The notes beneath the pieces are model-generated. The model had not been told where the DNA came from, made no database searches, and was given only the letters and a program-made list of their open reading frames with translations. A stretch of 64,000 nt of DNA from Spirodela intermedia (Eukaryota > Streptophyta > Magnoliopsida > Alismatales > Araceae). Both the position numbers and the translations under genes were made by a program. The stretch lies in the NCBI GenBank assembly GCA_902729315.2, contig LR746276.1, positions 3,330,169 to 3,394,168 of the forward strand, given 5' to 3'. Each line of letters opens with the position of its first letter. Position 1 is the first letter of the stretch. Shown piece after piece: positions 1 to 10,389 of the stretch.

Positions 1-590
1 CTTATCAAATTTTTCATTGGCAAAACCTATTATGATGAAGTACAATGTGATCTTGTTGACTTGGATGCTTCATAAATGATATTAGGCAGGACATGGCAAT
101 TTGATGTTCATGCTACACACTGATGAGGAAAAATATTTATATTTTCTATAGAAATTGAAAAATTATTTTCGCTCAAATGCATGACAGTTTGATATTAACC
201 AGATGGAATTTCTCAAAAAGTTTGATATTAAAACTGATTCAGATATCAAGATAGCCAACATGATACCAAAATCTGTTTAAAGTCTTTTATCAGAATTTTT
301 TGAATTCAAGAATCATCTAGTCATCTTCCACAAACGCGAGATGTACAACATCATATTGACTTTATACAAGGACCTAGTCTGTTTAACTTTCTACATTATA
401 GGATGACTCCACAAGAAAATCAAATTCTTCAAGAACACAAGTATAGGAGTTATTATGTAAACGATTGATAAGAGAAAGTGTGAGCCGATATGTGTTTATA
501 CTAGAGCTATCAACAAGATAACAGTTAGGTATAGATGGCAAGATATGCTTTGTGGTTCGAATTTTTTTCGAAAGTTCATTTAGAGAAAAA
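1..590 (+). mobile_element. Ty3/gypsy pol fragment (protease end to reverse transcriptase start), degenerate
   Basis: Plus-strand translation gives, with several stops and frame changes, stretches typical of plant Ty3/gypsy polyproteins. Around 60-120 is a post-protease block reading LGRTWQFDVHATH. Around 315-450 is the linker before reverse transcriptase (QTRDVQHHIDFIQGPSL, then HYRMTPQENQILQE). Around 500-535 is the start of reverse transcriptase (RAINKITVRYR). The similarity stops near 590, where LTR-like sequence of another element begins. It is a dead fragment and runs off the left edge of the window. Confidence 0.75.
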
Positions 591-594
591 ATAT

Positions 595-1080
595 CTGACG
601 CAGAAGTAACGCAGAAGATAAACAAGATATGGGCTTCAATCTTCAAAGCTTAAATTTTGGGAAAGAAGCCGGCCTCTGAATCTATAAATTCGTAGTCTTA
701 AACCCTGATTGAACCACAAAGATATGTCCCTCTAAATCGATTAATTCAAAACTTGAATCTACAAGGTAGTGCCTGAATTCAAAAGCAAGGGAGAGGTCCT
801 CACAGCGGAGAAAACTGATTGAACTAAAAAGATATGTCCATCTGGTTACTATGGAGGCTTTATATAGGCCTAGAAAGAAGGTTCGACACTCCTCAAAAGG
901 AGGATTCTGAGAGATCTTAGGGATAGAATCTGAATAACTCTGAAATGACTTAACACAGACTCTGAAAAACTGTGATCTTAAACCAATCTTCTTAAAATTC
1001 TCTGACATGAGCTAAAGCAGACTCTGACAGTGAGAGACCCTGAGTATATCTGAGGTACAGCATCTTTTGGGAATCGTTCT
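595..1080 (-). repeat. LTR of a minus-strand gypsy element (3' LTR, degraded)
   Basis: This block shares long stretches with 3365-3600 and 6925-7300 in the same orientation, including the segments about residues cut from 'ccttgaatccacaagg' and 'gagaaaactgattgaac'. On the minus strand it has a TATATAAA box near 859-866 followed by leader-like sequence, as expected for the promoter of an LTR. It lies directly downstream of the minus-strand integrase remnant, so it is best read as that element's 3' LTR. The low-coordinate end is near 595-600; the other border overlaps the integrase end and is uncertain. Confidence 0.6.
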
Positions 1081-2550
1081 TTACGAAGATACACCATCAC
1101 TTTGTCACCAACTTTAGATACCTTCTTTCTTCTTTTCTTATTTACTGCCGCTTTATATTTCTCATAATTGGTTGTAAGATTACGTATCACACCTTCATGA
1201 AGTGTTTTGATATGATCTACCATATAATTTGCAGCAATACTAGTTCCAACTAGTCTTGGTACTTCTAATAAATCTAATTGAGTTCTCAGAGGAAAATAAT
1301 ATACCACTGAAAATCGAGATTGGTTAGTCGAACAATTAATCATCGAGTTATATCCAAAGTCTTATTTTTACGAAAGCATAATCAAACTCTTTTGGCTTTT
1401 CTCCTGAAATACAACGAATAAAGTTACCCAGAGTTCTATTCACAGCTTTAGTTTGACCATCCGTTTGTGGGTGATTAGCTTTTTCTAAAAAAGTGATTAG
1501 CTACCTCACTTTTTTTATTTTTCTAAAGAAATTCTATGTAGACGAACAATAAAAGATATCTATGTAGCATGCATTATTTTGATAGAAGTCTGACTATTTA
1601 CTAACTTAAGAGCCGGAAGATTAGTATATAACATAATTTTTTGTTGAATCAAATAGTGTTCCCTTGTTTGTAAAGCATGGACCACTGCAGAAAGATCTAG
1701 TTCATACGTTGTGCATTTTTTTCTTACCTGGAAAAGTTTTTTAGCAAAAAATCCTTTTGGCCGACCTTCTTGCGATAGTACCCCTCCAATCGAAACTATG
1801 GATACATCGCATTCTACTTCAAACAGTTTATCAAAATTTGACAAGGCTAAAACAAGAGCAGAACATAATTTCTCTTTAAAAATAATAAAACCTTTACTAG
1901 CTTCATCAGTCCATTTAACCTGACTTTTTTTCATACAAGCGGTATGAGGAGACATTATTGAGCGAATGTTTTTAATGAATCTTCGAAAAACTGATGCCAA
2001 CTCATGAAAACTTCTAACCTTAGGAATTGTAGTTGGTGTTGACCAATCTATGATAGCTCTGACTTTTTCTTCATCTACTTCGGTACCATCTGCACTTACC
2101 ACATCCTAAAAATAGCAAACTAATCACAATTCTTGAGGTTAATATATATGTACTTAGACCCATTTGCACTTACCTAAGACTTGATGAAGTCTCACTTCTT
2201 CATCTTCTGTAGTACTGTAAATAAGAATGTCATCAAAATAAATGACAACAAATTTACTAATAAAAGATTTTAGATATTGATTCATCACTCTCATAAAGGT
2301 ACTTAGGGAGTTTTATAAGCCGAAAGACATGGCCAACCATTCATAAAGACCTGCCTTAGTTTTAAAGGCACTCTTCTATTCATCTCCTGACCGAATTCGG
2401 ATTTGAAGATATGCGCTCTTTAAATCGACTTTCGAAAAAAAATTAGAACCACAAATGCATAGCTAACATGTCATTTAGGCGTGGAATTACGAATGTATAG
2501 TTAAACTGTTATCTTGTTGATAGCTCTACTTGTGGATTCAAGGGTTTAGG
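978..2550 (-). pseudogene. Ty3/gypsy pol remnant: reverse transcriptase, RNase H, integrase C-terminus
   Basis: Read on the minus strand, 2550-2190 is reverse transcriptase with RAINKITV at the start and the catalytic block YFDDILIYS near 2205-2245, but it has in-frame stops. Positions 2102-1560 are an open 180-codon piece covering the end of reverse transcriptase and RNase H (RFIKNIRSIM, KWTDEASKGF, FDKLFEVECD, LSQEGRPKGFF). Positions 1480-1370 are the integrase tail NHPQTDGQT, and 1343-1080 the basic post-integrase region (KRRKKVSKVGDKV). The RNase H end, the zinc-binding domain and most of the integrase core are missing between 1560 and 1480, an internal deletion of roughly 250 codons. It cannot be functional. 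Confidence 0.85.
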
Positions 2551-2660
2551 ACACCGAATCTTTGGATTCAGAGGCAGATTTCTTCTCCAAGATTGGTGCT
2601 TTGAGGATTCAAGCCCATCTCTTGTTTCTCTTCTGAGCTACTGCTGCGTCATGAAAGATT
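2500..2660 (+). repeat. Short LTR fragment in plus orientation
   Basis: The sequence is the reverse complement of the LTR interior and end found at 600-700, 3365-3480 and 6930-7080, for example the GGATTCAGAGGCAGATTTC stretch and the terminal TACTGCTGCGTCA. It interrupts the minus-strand element between its gag and pol remnants, so it is either a nested insertion or a rearrangement junction. It has no coding capacity. Confidence 0.5.
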
Positions 2661-2689
2661 TGTTCGTCTGTTAATATTATTTTCTAACC

Positions 2690-3360
2690 ATCACAAAAGA
2701 GAATAATCTCACTACTACTATTATCATTTATTATATCACATTACTTTGAATTCACAGTACACGCTAATGTGAAAATATTATTAGTTGTCTGTCTTCTTCT
2801 TTTTTTTGGTATACATGAATCTTCTGACTACAAGCGAATGTGATAGTTTATCTCTAGTATCAAATTTAATAAATTTTCTTCTACCTCACCTTCAATCTGC
2901 AAGGTTTACCGTGCCACATTTAGGACAGATATTTGATTTGTGTCTACTTTCTTTACACGTGCAGGATTTAGAAATGACATTAGGAGTGTAAAGATTTTTT
3001 TTAGTAGAGACATGGACAGAAGAATTTGCTCCCCTTGTTCTCACTGAACTTTACACCTCCACTATATTTTGCTTAAGAGTTAAATTTTCACTTCCAAAAT
3101 TTCAAATTCTGGTTTTTCCTTTAACTAATAAGGCTACAGCAGAATGTGCAGCCAGTACAATATCATTAAGCTAGAGAAATAACTGTAGAACTGGTTTTTC
3201 TAACCTTCTGATCTCCTGATCTCAATTTTTTAATCTATTCGATCTGAAAATGTAATAAAATTGGATTTTGAGATAGAAAAATAATCAGGTGAATCATCAT
3301 CACCAATATGAGCAGATTTACGTCCTATTAATTTTTTACCTTCATTGAAATGTTGACTTG
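2690..3360 (-). pseudogene. Gypsy gag remnant with zinc knuckle
   Basis: On the minus strand the sequence GTATCAGAGCAAG near 3349-3361 matches the usual plant retrotransposon primer-binding site for initiator Met tRNA. Gag-like leader sequence follows. Near 2960-2890 the translation contains CTCKESRHKSNIC, which fits a degraded CCHC zinc knuckle, followed by an acidic stretch (ADEGEVEENLL) usual after the knuckle. No long open frame survives. Together with the LTR at 3365 and pol at 978-2550 it outlines one minus-strand element of about 3.4 kb. Confidence 0.55.
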
Positions 3361-3364
3361 CTCT

Positions 3365-4090
3365 GATACGATCTGAAGAAGCAGTTATGCGGAAGATAAA
3401 AAAGATATGACTTGAATGAGCGAAGCTCCAATATTAAGAAAAAAACCTGCCTCCAAATCCACAGATTAAGAGTTTAAAAATTGTAAAACTTTTACAAACT
3501 ATGATCTTAGATAGATCCTCTATAAATACTTTGACTAACTCTGAAATATCCAAAAACACAGTATGACAGAGAGAGATCTCAAGCAGATTTTAGATATAGA
3601 TTGTGACAGTTAGAGATCTTGAACAGATCTTAGGTGCATATTGAACCACATTAAAGTCTCTTCTAAATGGAATCAGACAGTTGGATTTACTGTCTCTCTA
3701 AAATTACCTTTTAGAAGTGACAAGATCATAAAGTGGGCTAAATTTGGGCCAAATTTGGCTGCTTTTCTTCAACTTTTTACTTCATTGCAGATTTTTACTT
3801 TTGTCCTTAACTACATTAGACAGACTCTGAAGGTCAGATATACTTAATAGACTGTAGGTACAAACTCTGGAAGTTAGATACACTGAATAGCCATTAGGTA
3901 CACACTCTGACAATCAGACATCCTGAAGAGATATTAGGAACACACTGAACTATATTATAGTCACTTATAGAAAGACAGATAGATAAAGTAACTTCTAGAA
4001 GCAAAAGGGCATAAAATAAAAAATAAATATTACTTTTTGAACCTTCAGCCCACTTGTGACATGTGGGTAATTTTTTAACAATTTTCACTT
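3365..4090 (-). repeat. LTR region of a minus-strand gypsy element
   Basis: It shares the LTR interior with 595-1080 and 6925-7500. It also holds repeated short modules of the type 'agactctgacaattagagatc...aacagatcttaggtac', several times between 3550 and 3960. The end near 3365 abuts the primer-binding site, marking the 3' border of a 5' LTR. The other border near 4090 abuts another integrase tail, so this LTR may be shared by two elements through recombination. Confidence 0.55.
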
Positions 4091-4094
4091 TGTG

Positions 4095-4500
4095 AATGTC
4101 AGTGAAATGGTCAAATTTAGTGGGAGCTCAATGATGCATAACTTGTAGTTAATCTTATGAAGAACTTTATATGGTCCATATTTCTTTGGTTTTAACTTGT
4201 TATAGTTGCATGTTGTGAAATCAGTTAAAACATCTTTTTTCTTTTTTTATTTGCTGCTGCTTTATATTTTTCATAATTGTGTATCACACATTAATTATAT
4301 GTTTAACTATATTGTTCAAAGTAATACTTGTTCTCACTGGTCTCGGTATAGGCAAACTCTGTTTTAGCAGAAACATAATCCCATTGTTTTGACTTTTCTA
4401 CTAACATACAATGAATCAAATTGTCAATAATTTTATTCACAACTTCAATCTAACCATCAGTTTTTGTGTGAGTTTGTCAGAAGTGAGATATAACCCTAGG
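4095..4500 (-). pseudogene. Gypsy integrase C-terminal fragment
   Basis: Minus-strand reading gives a GPYKVLHKINYKLCIIELP block (about 4185-4130) typical of the segment after integrase in plant gypsy polyproteins, preceded by the basic segment also seen at 1110-1180. A degraded copy of the NHPQTDGQT region lies near 4450-4480. Stops and frameshifts are frequent. This is the tail of a second minus-strand element. Confidence 0.6.
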
Positions 4501-5035
4501 ACCTATGTCAGAGATAATTAACTCAGTAATTTCAAGTAGGTGAACAATTTCTTTAAAGAAGTGAGTTCTTGATGAAAATAAATTCTTGAGAAAAACCATC
4601 ATTGAGAAAAATCATCGCATCTAGGTACAATTTCTTGAGATAATCAAAGCATGTGATCTCAGCACGCAGGTTCACTAAACATTCTTTTTTTCTGTGTTGT
4701 GCTTGATCAAAAAACTGATGCCGTAACAAACATCACTAGATTTATGAAGTGGTAGAGAAGATGAATGGCAATGCATACCTTGAACATCTAAATTCTTACC
4801 TAATTTTATTTTTCAATATTTGATCTGAAATTCAAATTTCTTCTCTTGAAGTTCTCTTCTTTTGTTGGTGGACTCCAGGACCCCTGGGGACAGGGAACCT
4901 GTTCTTGAATTTTCGGATTGAGAATCACCCCCTTCGGGACTCCAAACCATTGGTGTATGTTTTCGGAAGATCCGAGACGTGTCTTCAACCCCCACAACAT
5001 CAGGGTTGATCCCAACTCAAGCTTAACTGTGTTAA
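4501..5035. other. Unassigned retroelement-flanking sequence, probably LTR of the plus-strand gypsy
   Basis: No coding region is convincing here. The part from about 4850 to 5035 lies directly upstream of a primer-binding-site match, so by position it should be the end of a 5' LTR in plus orientation. The two minus-strand open frames at 4806-5015 have no recognisable product. Confidence 0.35.
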
Positions 5036-5037
5036 GT

Positions 5038-5052
5038 AGTATCAGAGCAAGC
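5038..5052 (+). other. Retrotransposon primer-binding site (initiator Met tRNA type)
   Basis: The string AGTATCAGAGCAAGC differs by one base from the canonical plant site TGGTATCAGAGC over its core. It sits just before gag-like sequence, where a primer-binding site belongs. Confidence 0.6.
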
Positions 5053-5059
5053 TTAGTGT

Positions 5060-6720
5060 TCCAGATCTAGATTTACAGGATGTCATGAGGTAAAGGGATG
5101 CACATCAATAATAATGAAAGTTCTGAAGTATGTACTATCTTGAAACAAGAGTTTATTGATTTTAAGATTTATATGGTACAAAAATTTAAAGATTTAAATA
5201 ACAAAAACTTTAAAGATTTCAAAAACTTCAAAAAATGTGTCAACAAGTTGGAACTATGTAGAACTATTCCTCGTCGATGAAATTCTTCTCAAAAGAATCT
5301 AGATGTACCTATCTCTATTTCAAAATGTTCATGACGTAATGAGGAATGTCACAAATGAAATGCTTGCCCAAAAAACGGTGTTATGAATTTCACAAAGGCC
5401 ATAGATGAAGATGAAATTAAAGGTGCAGAGGATCAAGAAGAAATTCAGAAGAATCTTATTGAAGCCGAACAAGAAGAAGATTTTCGTCACTCTCTAGTCG
5501 TTTGATGGCTGATATATGCTTTAAACAGAATATAAATTTGGGTAGACCATGACAATTTAATTTGAATGCAACTCATCTGACAAAGATAATCATTATGCCT
5601 TTTACAAAAATGGTAAGAAGTCTATTTTACACCCAATAAAAGAAAAACAGTTTTTTAGCATAGTTAAAGAAAAGAAGCAAGTTATGCTGATTGACAAAAA
5701 AAAACTTTTTAATACATTGAAAGAAAATATTAAAGTATTTATGCTCATAAAAAAAGGAATAGTTCTTTTCATTATTCTGGTGTTATACCTAAGGCAGCAC
5801 AGAATGTGTTGAATGAGTTTTCAACACTTATCCAACGCTTTTGGTCATACCTAGGCAGATCATTATTTTGGTCATGCCTTTTGGCTTATCCAACGCTTGC
5901 AGTACCTTTATGAAAATGATGAAAAATCTGAGACCAGTGTTTAAACTTCTAGAACAAAATGTATTATACATTAATTTGAAGAAATATGACTTCATAACTG
6001 CTACTTTGATATCAAAGTGGATGAAAAAAAGGTGATGGCCATCAAAGATTGGTCAACACCAATCATAATTCATCTGGTTCAAAGATTTCATGATAAAAGA
6101 TAAATTAAATTCTTGTAGTGTTAAATTTTGGTAGTGTTAAATTTTGATGATAAATGAGAAAGTGTTTAAAGTGCATTGTGATGCATCTATAGTTGGCATT
6201 GGAGGTGTACTCTCACAAGACGGTCGGCTACTAACATTTTTCAGTAAAAATACTTTCTGAGGCAAGAAAAAAATAGACAACATATGAACTGTAATTTTAT
6301 GTTGTGGTCCGTACTTTACAAACATGGCAACACTCTTCAGGTTAAGCAAGACACTTTAGTCGAGACAAGACCTTACAGTATATTGAAAAGCGATATTATT
6401 AGCCCCAACTAAAGAGAGATATAAAAATTTTTATTCCTAAATGAGAGGTTTGTCAAACCTACAAAGGACAAAGTCAAAATACTAGACTATACACCCTATT
6501 ACCTATTCCACAATGTTTAGGGGTTAATATTTTAATAGATTTTGTATTAGCTCTACCATGAACACAGAACAGCTGACTCAGTTTTTGTGGTCATTAATTT
6601 TTTTTGAAAAATAACACTTCATATCATGTAAAAACACAAATGATGCAAGTCAAGTACTCATTCACTTTTATAAATCATTGTCTTTTATTGCACCAGAATA
6701 ATTTTTTTCTATTTCTATAG
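5060..6720 (+). pseudogene. Degenerate Ty3/gypsy gag-pol remnant
   Basis: After the primer-binding site at 5038 comes a lysine/phenylalanine-rich gag start (5098-5280). A gag segment at 5380-5460 recurs inverted at 10060-10280. Positions 5530-5580 repeat the post-protease LGRP.QFNLNATH block. Positions 5865-5910 encode VMPFGLSNACSTFMK of reverse transcriptase, and 5960-6050 the segment before RNase H. Positions 6150-6260 hold the RNase H start (CDASIVGIGGVLSQDG), and 6420-6700 integrase (TRLYTLLPIPQCLG; CKNTNDASQV). Every module is broken by stops, frameshifts or deletions. Confidence 0.8.
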
Positions 6721-6724
6721 AAAA

Positions 6725-6924
6725 TATAAATTTTTTCTTTGCCACGGTGTGTAACATCCACATTGAACTCTCATATCACTAATATCATCAAATTTTTGAT
6801 CTATTCAATCTTGAAATACAAAAAAAGTTGATTTTCAAATAGGATAAACATCAAGTGAATCATCATCACCAATATGAGCAGATTTACCTTGTGACATTTT
6901 GAACCTGAATTGAAACATTGACTT
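6725..6924 (-). pseudogene. Minus-strand gypsy fragment with primer-binding site
   Basis: Minus-strand 6770-6710 is the inverted counterpart of the post-protease block at 90-160. Positions 6880-6830 are the inverted copy of the gag start seen at 3300. Near 6918-6930 the minus strand reads TGATATCAGAACAAG, a degenerate primer-binding site next to LTR sequence. It adjoins the end of the plus-strand integrase fragment, so two elements meet head to head here. Confidence 0.5.
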
Positions 6925-8050
6925 GTTCTGATATCAACTGATGTAGTAGTAACACAGAAGATAAACAAGATATAGGTTTGAATGCACAAAGCTTGGGGAA
7001 GAAATCTGCATCTGAATCTAAAGATTTGTAGTCTTCAACCCTTGAATCCACAAGGAGGTGCCTGAAACCACAAGCAAGAGGGAAAAGTTCTCACAGTGGA
7101 GAAAACTAATTCAACTAAAAAAATGAGTACCTCATATTACAATGGTGGCCTTTATATAGGCTTAGAAAGGAAGTTAGGAACTACCCAAAAAGAGGATATT
7201 GACAGATCATGGGGACATAGTCTAACTAACTCTGAAATGACTTAAAATAGACTCTGACATATTGAGATATTAGACAGATCATCTAAAAATACTCTGACAT
7301 GACCTAAAACAGACTCTGATAATTAGATATCTTTAGTAGATCTTAGCTACAAAATCTGACAGTCAGAGATCCTAAACAGATCTTAAGTACAGAATCTGAC
7401 AATTAGAGATCTTGAACAGATCTTAGGTACAAACTAAACTCCAAAAGTTTATTCTAGAAGGAATGAAACATAAAGTACTTTCTAGAAGTGAAAGGATATA
7501 AAGTGGGCCCAAATTCAAACCTCCAACCCACTAGTGACATATGCGGGCTACTTTCTTGCAATTTTTACTGTATGACTCAAATTGAGAATAAGTGAGCCCA
7601 AATCAAAGTTGACACTTCAACTTGTGTCTTGGGCTACATTAATATAGGTGAAGAAAAGAGGTTGGGCCCTCCTCAAAAAGAAGATCCTAACAGGGGGCAA
7701 AGTCTAACTAACTTAAAAATGACTTAAAATAGACTCTAATAAACTGAGATGTTAGACAAATTCTAAAAATACTTTGACTAACTTTGAAATGACTTAAAAT
7801 AGACTCTTACAATTTGAGATCCTAAGCATATCTTAGGTACAGACTAAACCACATTAAAATATCTTCTAGAAATAAATGAGACATAAAGTACCTTCGGATC
7901 TCCAGTCCACTGGCAACAAATGTGAGCTCCTTTTTTTACACTTTTTACTTTATAGCCCAAATTTAGGATAAGTAGGCCCAAATTCAAAGTTAACACGTCA
8001 ACTTTTATCTTCGGCTACACAATTTTCTGTACTATATGCGAAAATATCAA
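6925..8050 (-). repeat. Gypsy LTR, minus orientation, with internal duplication
   Basis: Positions 6990-7260 match 650-960. The segment 7130-7610 (TATA-like 'ggcctttatatagg', the 'agactctgac...gatcttaggtac' modules, then 'cccactagtgacatatg') recurs in diverged form at 7640-8030 with 'agtccactggcaacaaatg'. The LTR or its upstream half is therefore present about twice, by duplication or by insertion of a second solo LTR. Confidence 0.5.
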
Positions 8051-8420
8051 CAAAATTGACAACAATTTTTTGAATAAAAATGCTCTTCCATCATCACTTG
8101 TACAAAGATTAATTTTCATGATACTCACTTTTAAGATTAGTTTTAGAAAAAACTCCGAAATCTATGTCTTAGAATTAGAAATCAATATTTCACTATAATT
8201 TTGTTAATTGTTTGACTATCTACACACATAAGTTAGGTTTCATGTTTTTTTACAAATAGCAAGGGCTCATACATTCATGAATTAATTCCTTTCTCTAGTA
8301 GCTCTCCAGCTTTTTTCCTAAAATCTTATTGTATTCTGGGCTCATTTTGTAATCAAGTCTATATGATGTCTTTCAATGGAGGAAATTGTGTAAGAATTGC
8401 TATGTGCTAGAAAACTCATT
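8030..8420 (-). pseudogene. Gypsy reverse transcriptase fragment
   Basis: Minus-strand translation from about 8330 to 8040 gives a broken version of the start of reverse transcriptase: a linker with RATRERN, then CVDSQTINKIIVKY, then a segment like SKIDL..YHQIRL. Stops and frameshifts separate the pieces. It lies directly beyond the LTR, so it belongs to another truncated minus-strand copy. Confidence 0.5.
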
Positions 8421-9540
8421 CAGTATATTCTCTTTTTCAACTAACATAAATACTCCTGTATAACATCAAAATAATTCAAAGAAATATTCTCCTTTTCAAC
8501 TAGTATAAATACTCCAGAATTTTCTTTCAAAGCATTATGACATCCTTTTTGTTAATCATCATAACTTGCTTACTCTTTTCTTTTAGTCAGCTAAAAAACT
8601 CATTTTCTTTTATTTAGCATTAAACAAACATCCCACAATTTTTGTAAAACAAAAAAATGCTTATCTCTACCAAGGTGACTGAATCTTTTTTGTTGTCGTA
8701 AAGAAAATTCAAAAAAATTACAATTTATAAATGATAAAAATAAGCCAAATTAGAATGATTTTATTATATAGGCCTATTCCAAGTCGAACACATGATAAAA
8801 AATTAGTTAATAATATTTATAATTTATTATTGAAGATTAATTTTTTAGAATTTTTAATTGTGAAAATTAACAAAAAAATTAAAATAAGAAATTAGGGTTT
8901 TTTAATTATGATGTCAACTCATGAAGAATACCCTCAAATTCAAGTCACCTGACATATGTTGACTCGTATTTCTCAAAATAAAAGCCAATATACTTAGAAG
9001 TAAAGTTTGATTTAAAAAGAGAAATTATTCGTAACATAATGTAGAACTGAATACAACTTTTTATAAATTAAAACGAATTTCAAGTTGTGTAGTCAGAAGA
9101 ATGGGTGGAGCATTCGATGATCAAATTTTTGCTTGAATTCGATCGATTTGTGCAGGCATAGTGCATAGAATGAATTCCTACATGATCTCCAATCAATGAA
9201 TGACCATCACAACAACTGTTACTTACTGACACTGATTGACAGTGGTTGTTCAACATCCATAGAAGAAATTCTTCACTTTTAGTATGGGAAAAAGAATGGA
9301 GTATGTTCGTGGATGAAGATCAGTATCTATAGCAGCTGAATTAGGGAGAAATCGACATGAAATTCATCAATAGAATGAGGAATGAAGTGCAATAATGAAG
9401 AATGGAAGGTTTTTGACCAGGTGGAAGAACTATTAAGATCTGCGTCGAAAAAGGCTAAAAAAAATAGAATGAAGTGCAATAATGTTTTAGATCAACTCAA
9501 GTGAATCAGAAACTGAAAGATTTGGTCACATGTTTAGTGA
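8421..9540. other. AT-rich sequence without recognised genes
   Basis: I see no gene. A 30 bp segment 'attctctttttcaactaacataaatactcc' has a near copy about 75 bp downstream (8430-8520). The remainder is probably decayed gag or leader sequence of the surrounding elements. Confidence 0.4.
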
Positions 9541-9990
9541 GCCTAAATTTTACAATTTGCACATTTTATTCATGTAAAATATCCCTCTATTCTGTTTAGA
9601 GCGTTCCTATTTCTTAGGGGCCTTCTAACAGAATAATCCTTTTTCATAGGACGGTTTAAACTATTTTCTTCTCTGTATTTCCGAGGATCATAACAGATTT
9701 CCTCTTTTATAGGTTAGTTATAACTATTTTTTTGCCTATAAATAGTCACCCCTTGTAGCCCTAAGGAGGCACGTTTTTTATGAATCAATTTTCGAGTTTT
9801 CTTCCTTTTTAGAGGTTGTTCCCTTCTACTGTTGGATTCTAATATCCTTGCAAACTCAGGCAGCCATTTTTTATCTTGTGGACTCAAGATCAACCCCTTG
9901 TGAACTCAAGGGATGAAATCACTTCATTATGTGGATTCAAGACAAGGAGTTTTCAACCAAGACATGTTCATTTTAGATTTAAGCTCGTGA
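9541..9990 (+). repeat. Probable plus-orientation LTR with TATA box
   Basis: A TATA box (CCTATAAATAG near 9738) is followed about 25-35 bp later by a leader with 'aaggaggcacg' and 'gaatcaattttcgagttttcttcc', a layout common in plant gypsy LTRs. The 3' part contains the 'gtggactcaag' repeats typical of this local LTR family. The borders were not resolved. Confidence 0.45.
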
Positions 9991-10059
9991 TATTACTTTC
10001 AGAATATACAACTAAAGATGAAACGTGATCAAGCTATCAATTCTTCAATTTTCCATCCT

Positions 10060-10285
10060 CTCTTGAATAACACTCTCTTGAATATTACTTTCATTTTAGA
10101 TCAGCCTTCTTTTTCGCCTTAATAACACTCTTTTGAATTTCTTCATGATCTTTTCCATCTTCAATCTCATCTTCATCTATGGCCTATACGAAATTCACAG
10201 AATCACGTTTCCAACAACCATTTGATTTATTACCATCTTCATTACATCTATAACACTTTGAAATAGAGTTAGGTGCATATTTTTA
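10060..10285 (-). pseudogene. Gypsy gag fragment, minus strand
   Basis: The reverse complement of 10130-10230 closely matches the plus-strand gag segment at 5370-5440 (the part encoding AIDEDEI). It is a short gag remnant, oriented opposite to the LTR at 9541-9990 and in the same orientation as the LTR-like block at 13770-14060. Confidence 0.55.
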
Positions 10286-10389
10286 TTTTCTAATTTTCTT
10301 TAAAATATAAATTAATATTCAAATTCGAATTTTAAATTAAAATTTTAATTAAATTAAAATTTCATCTCAAGGTGAAATTTAATATGTTC

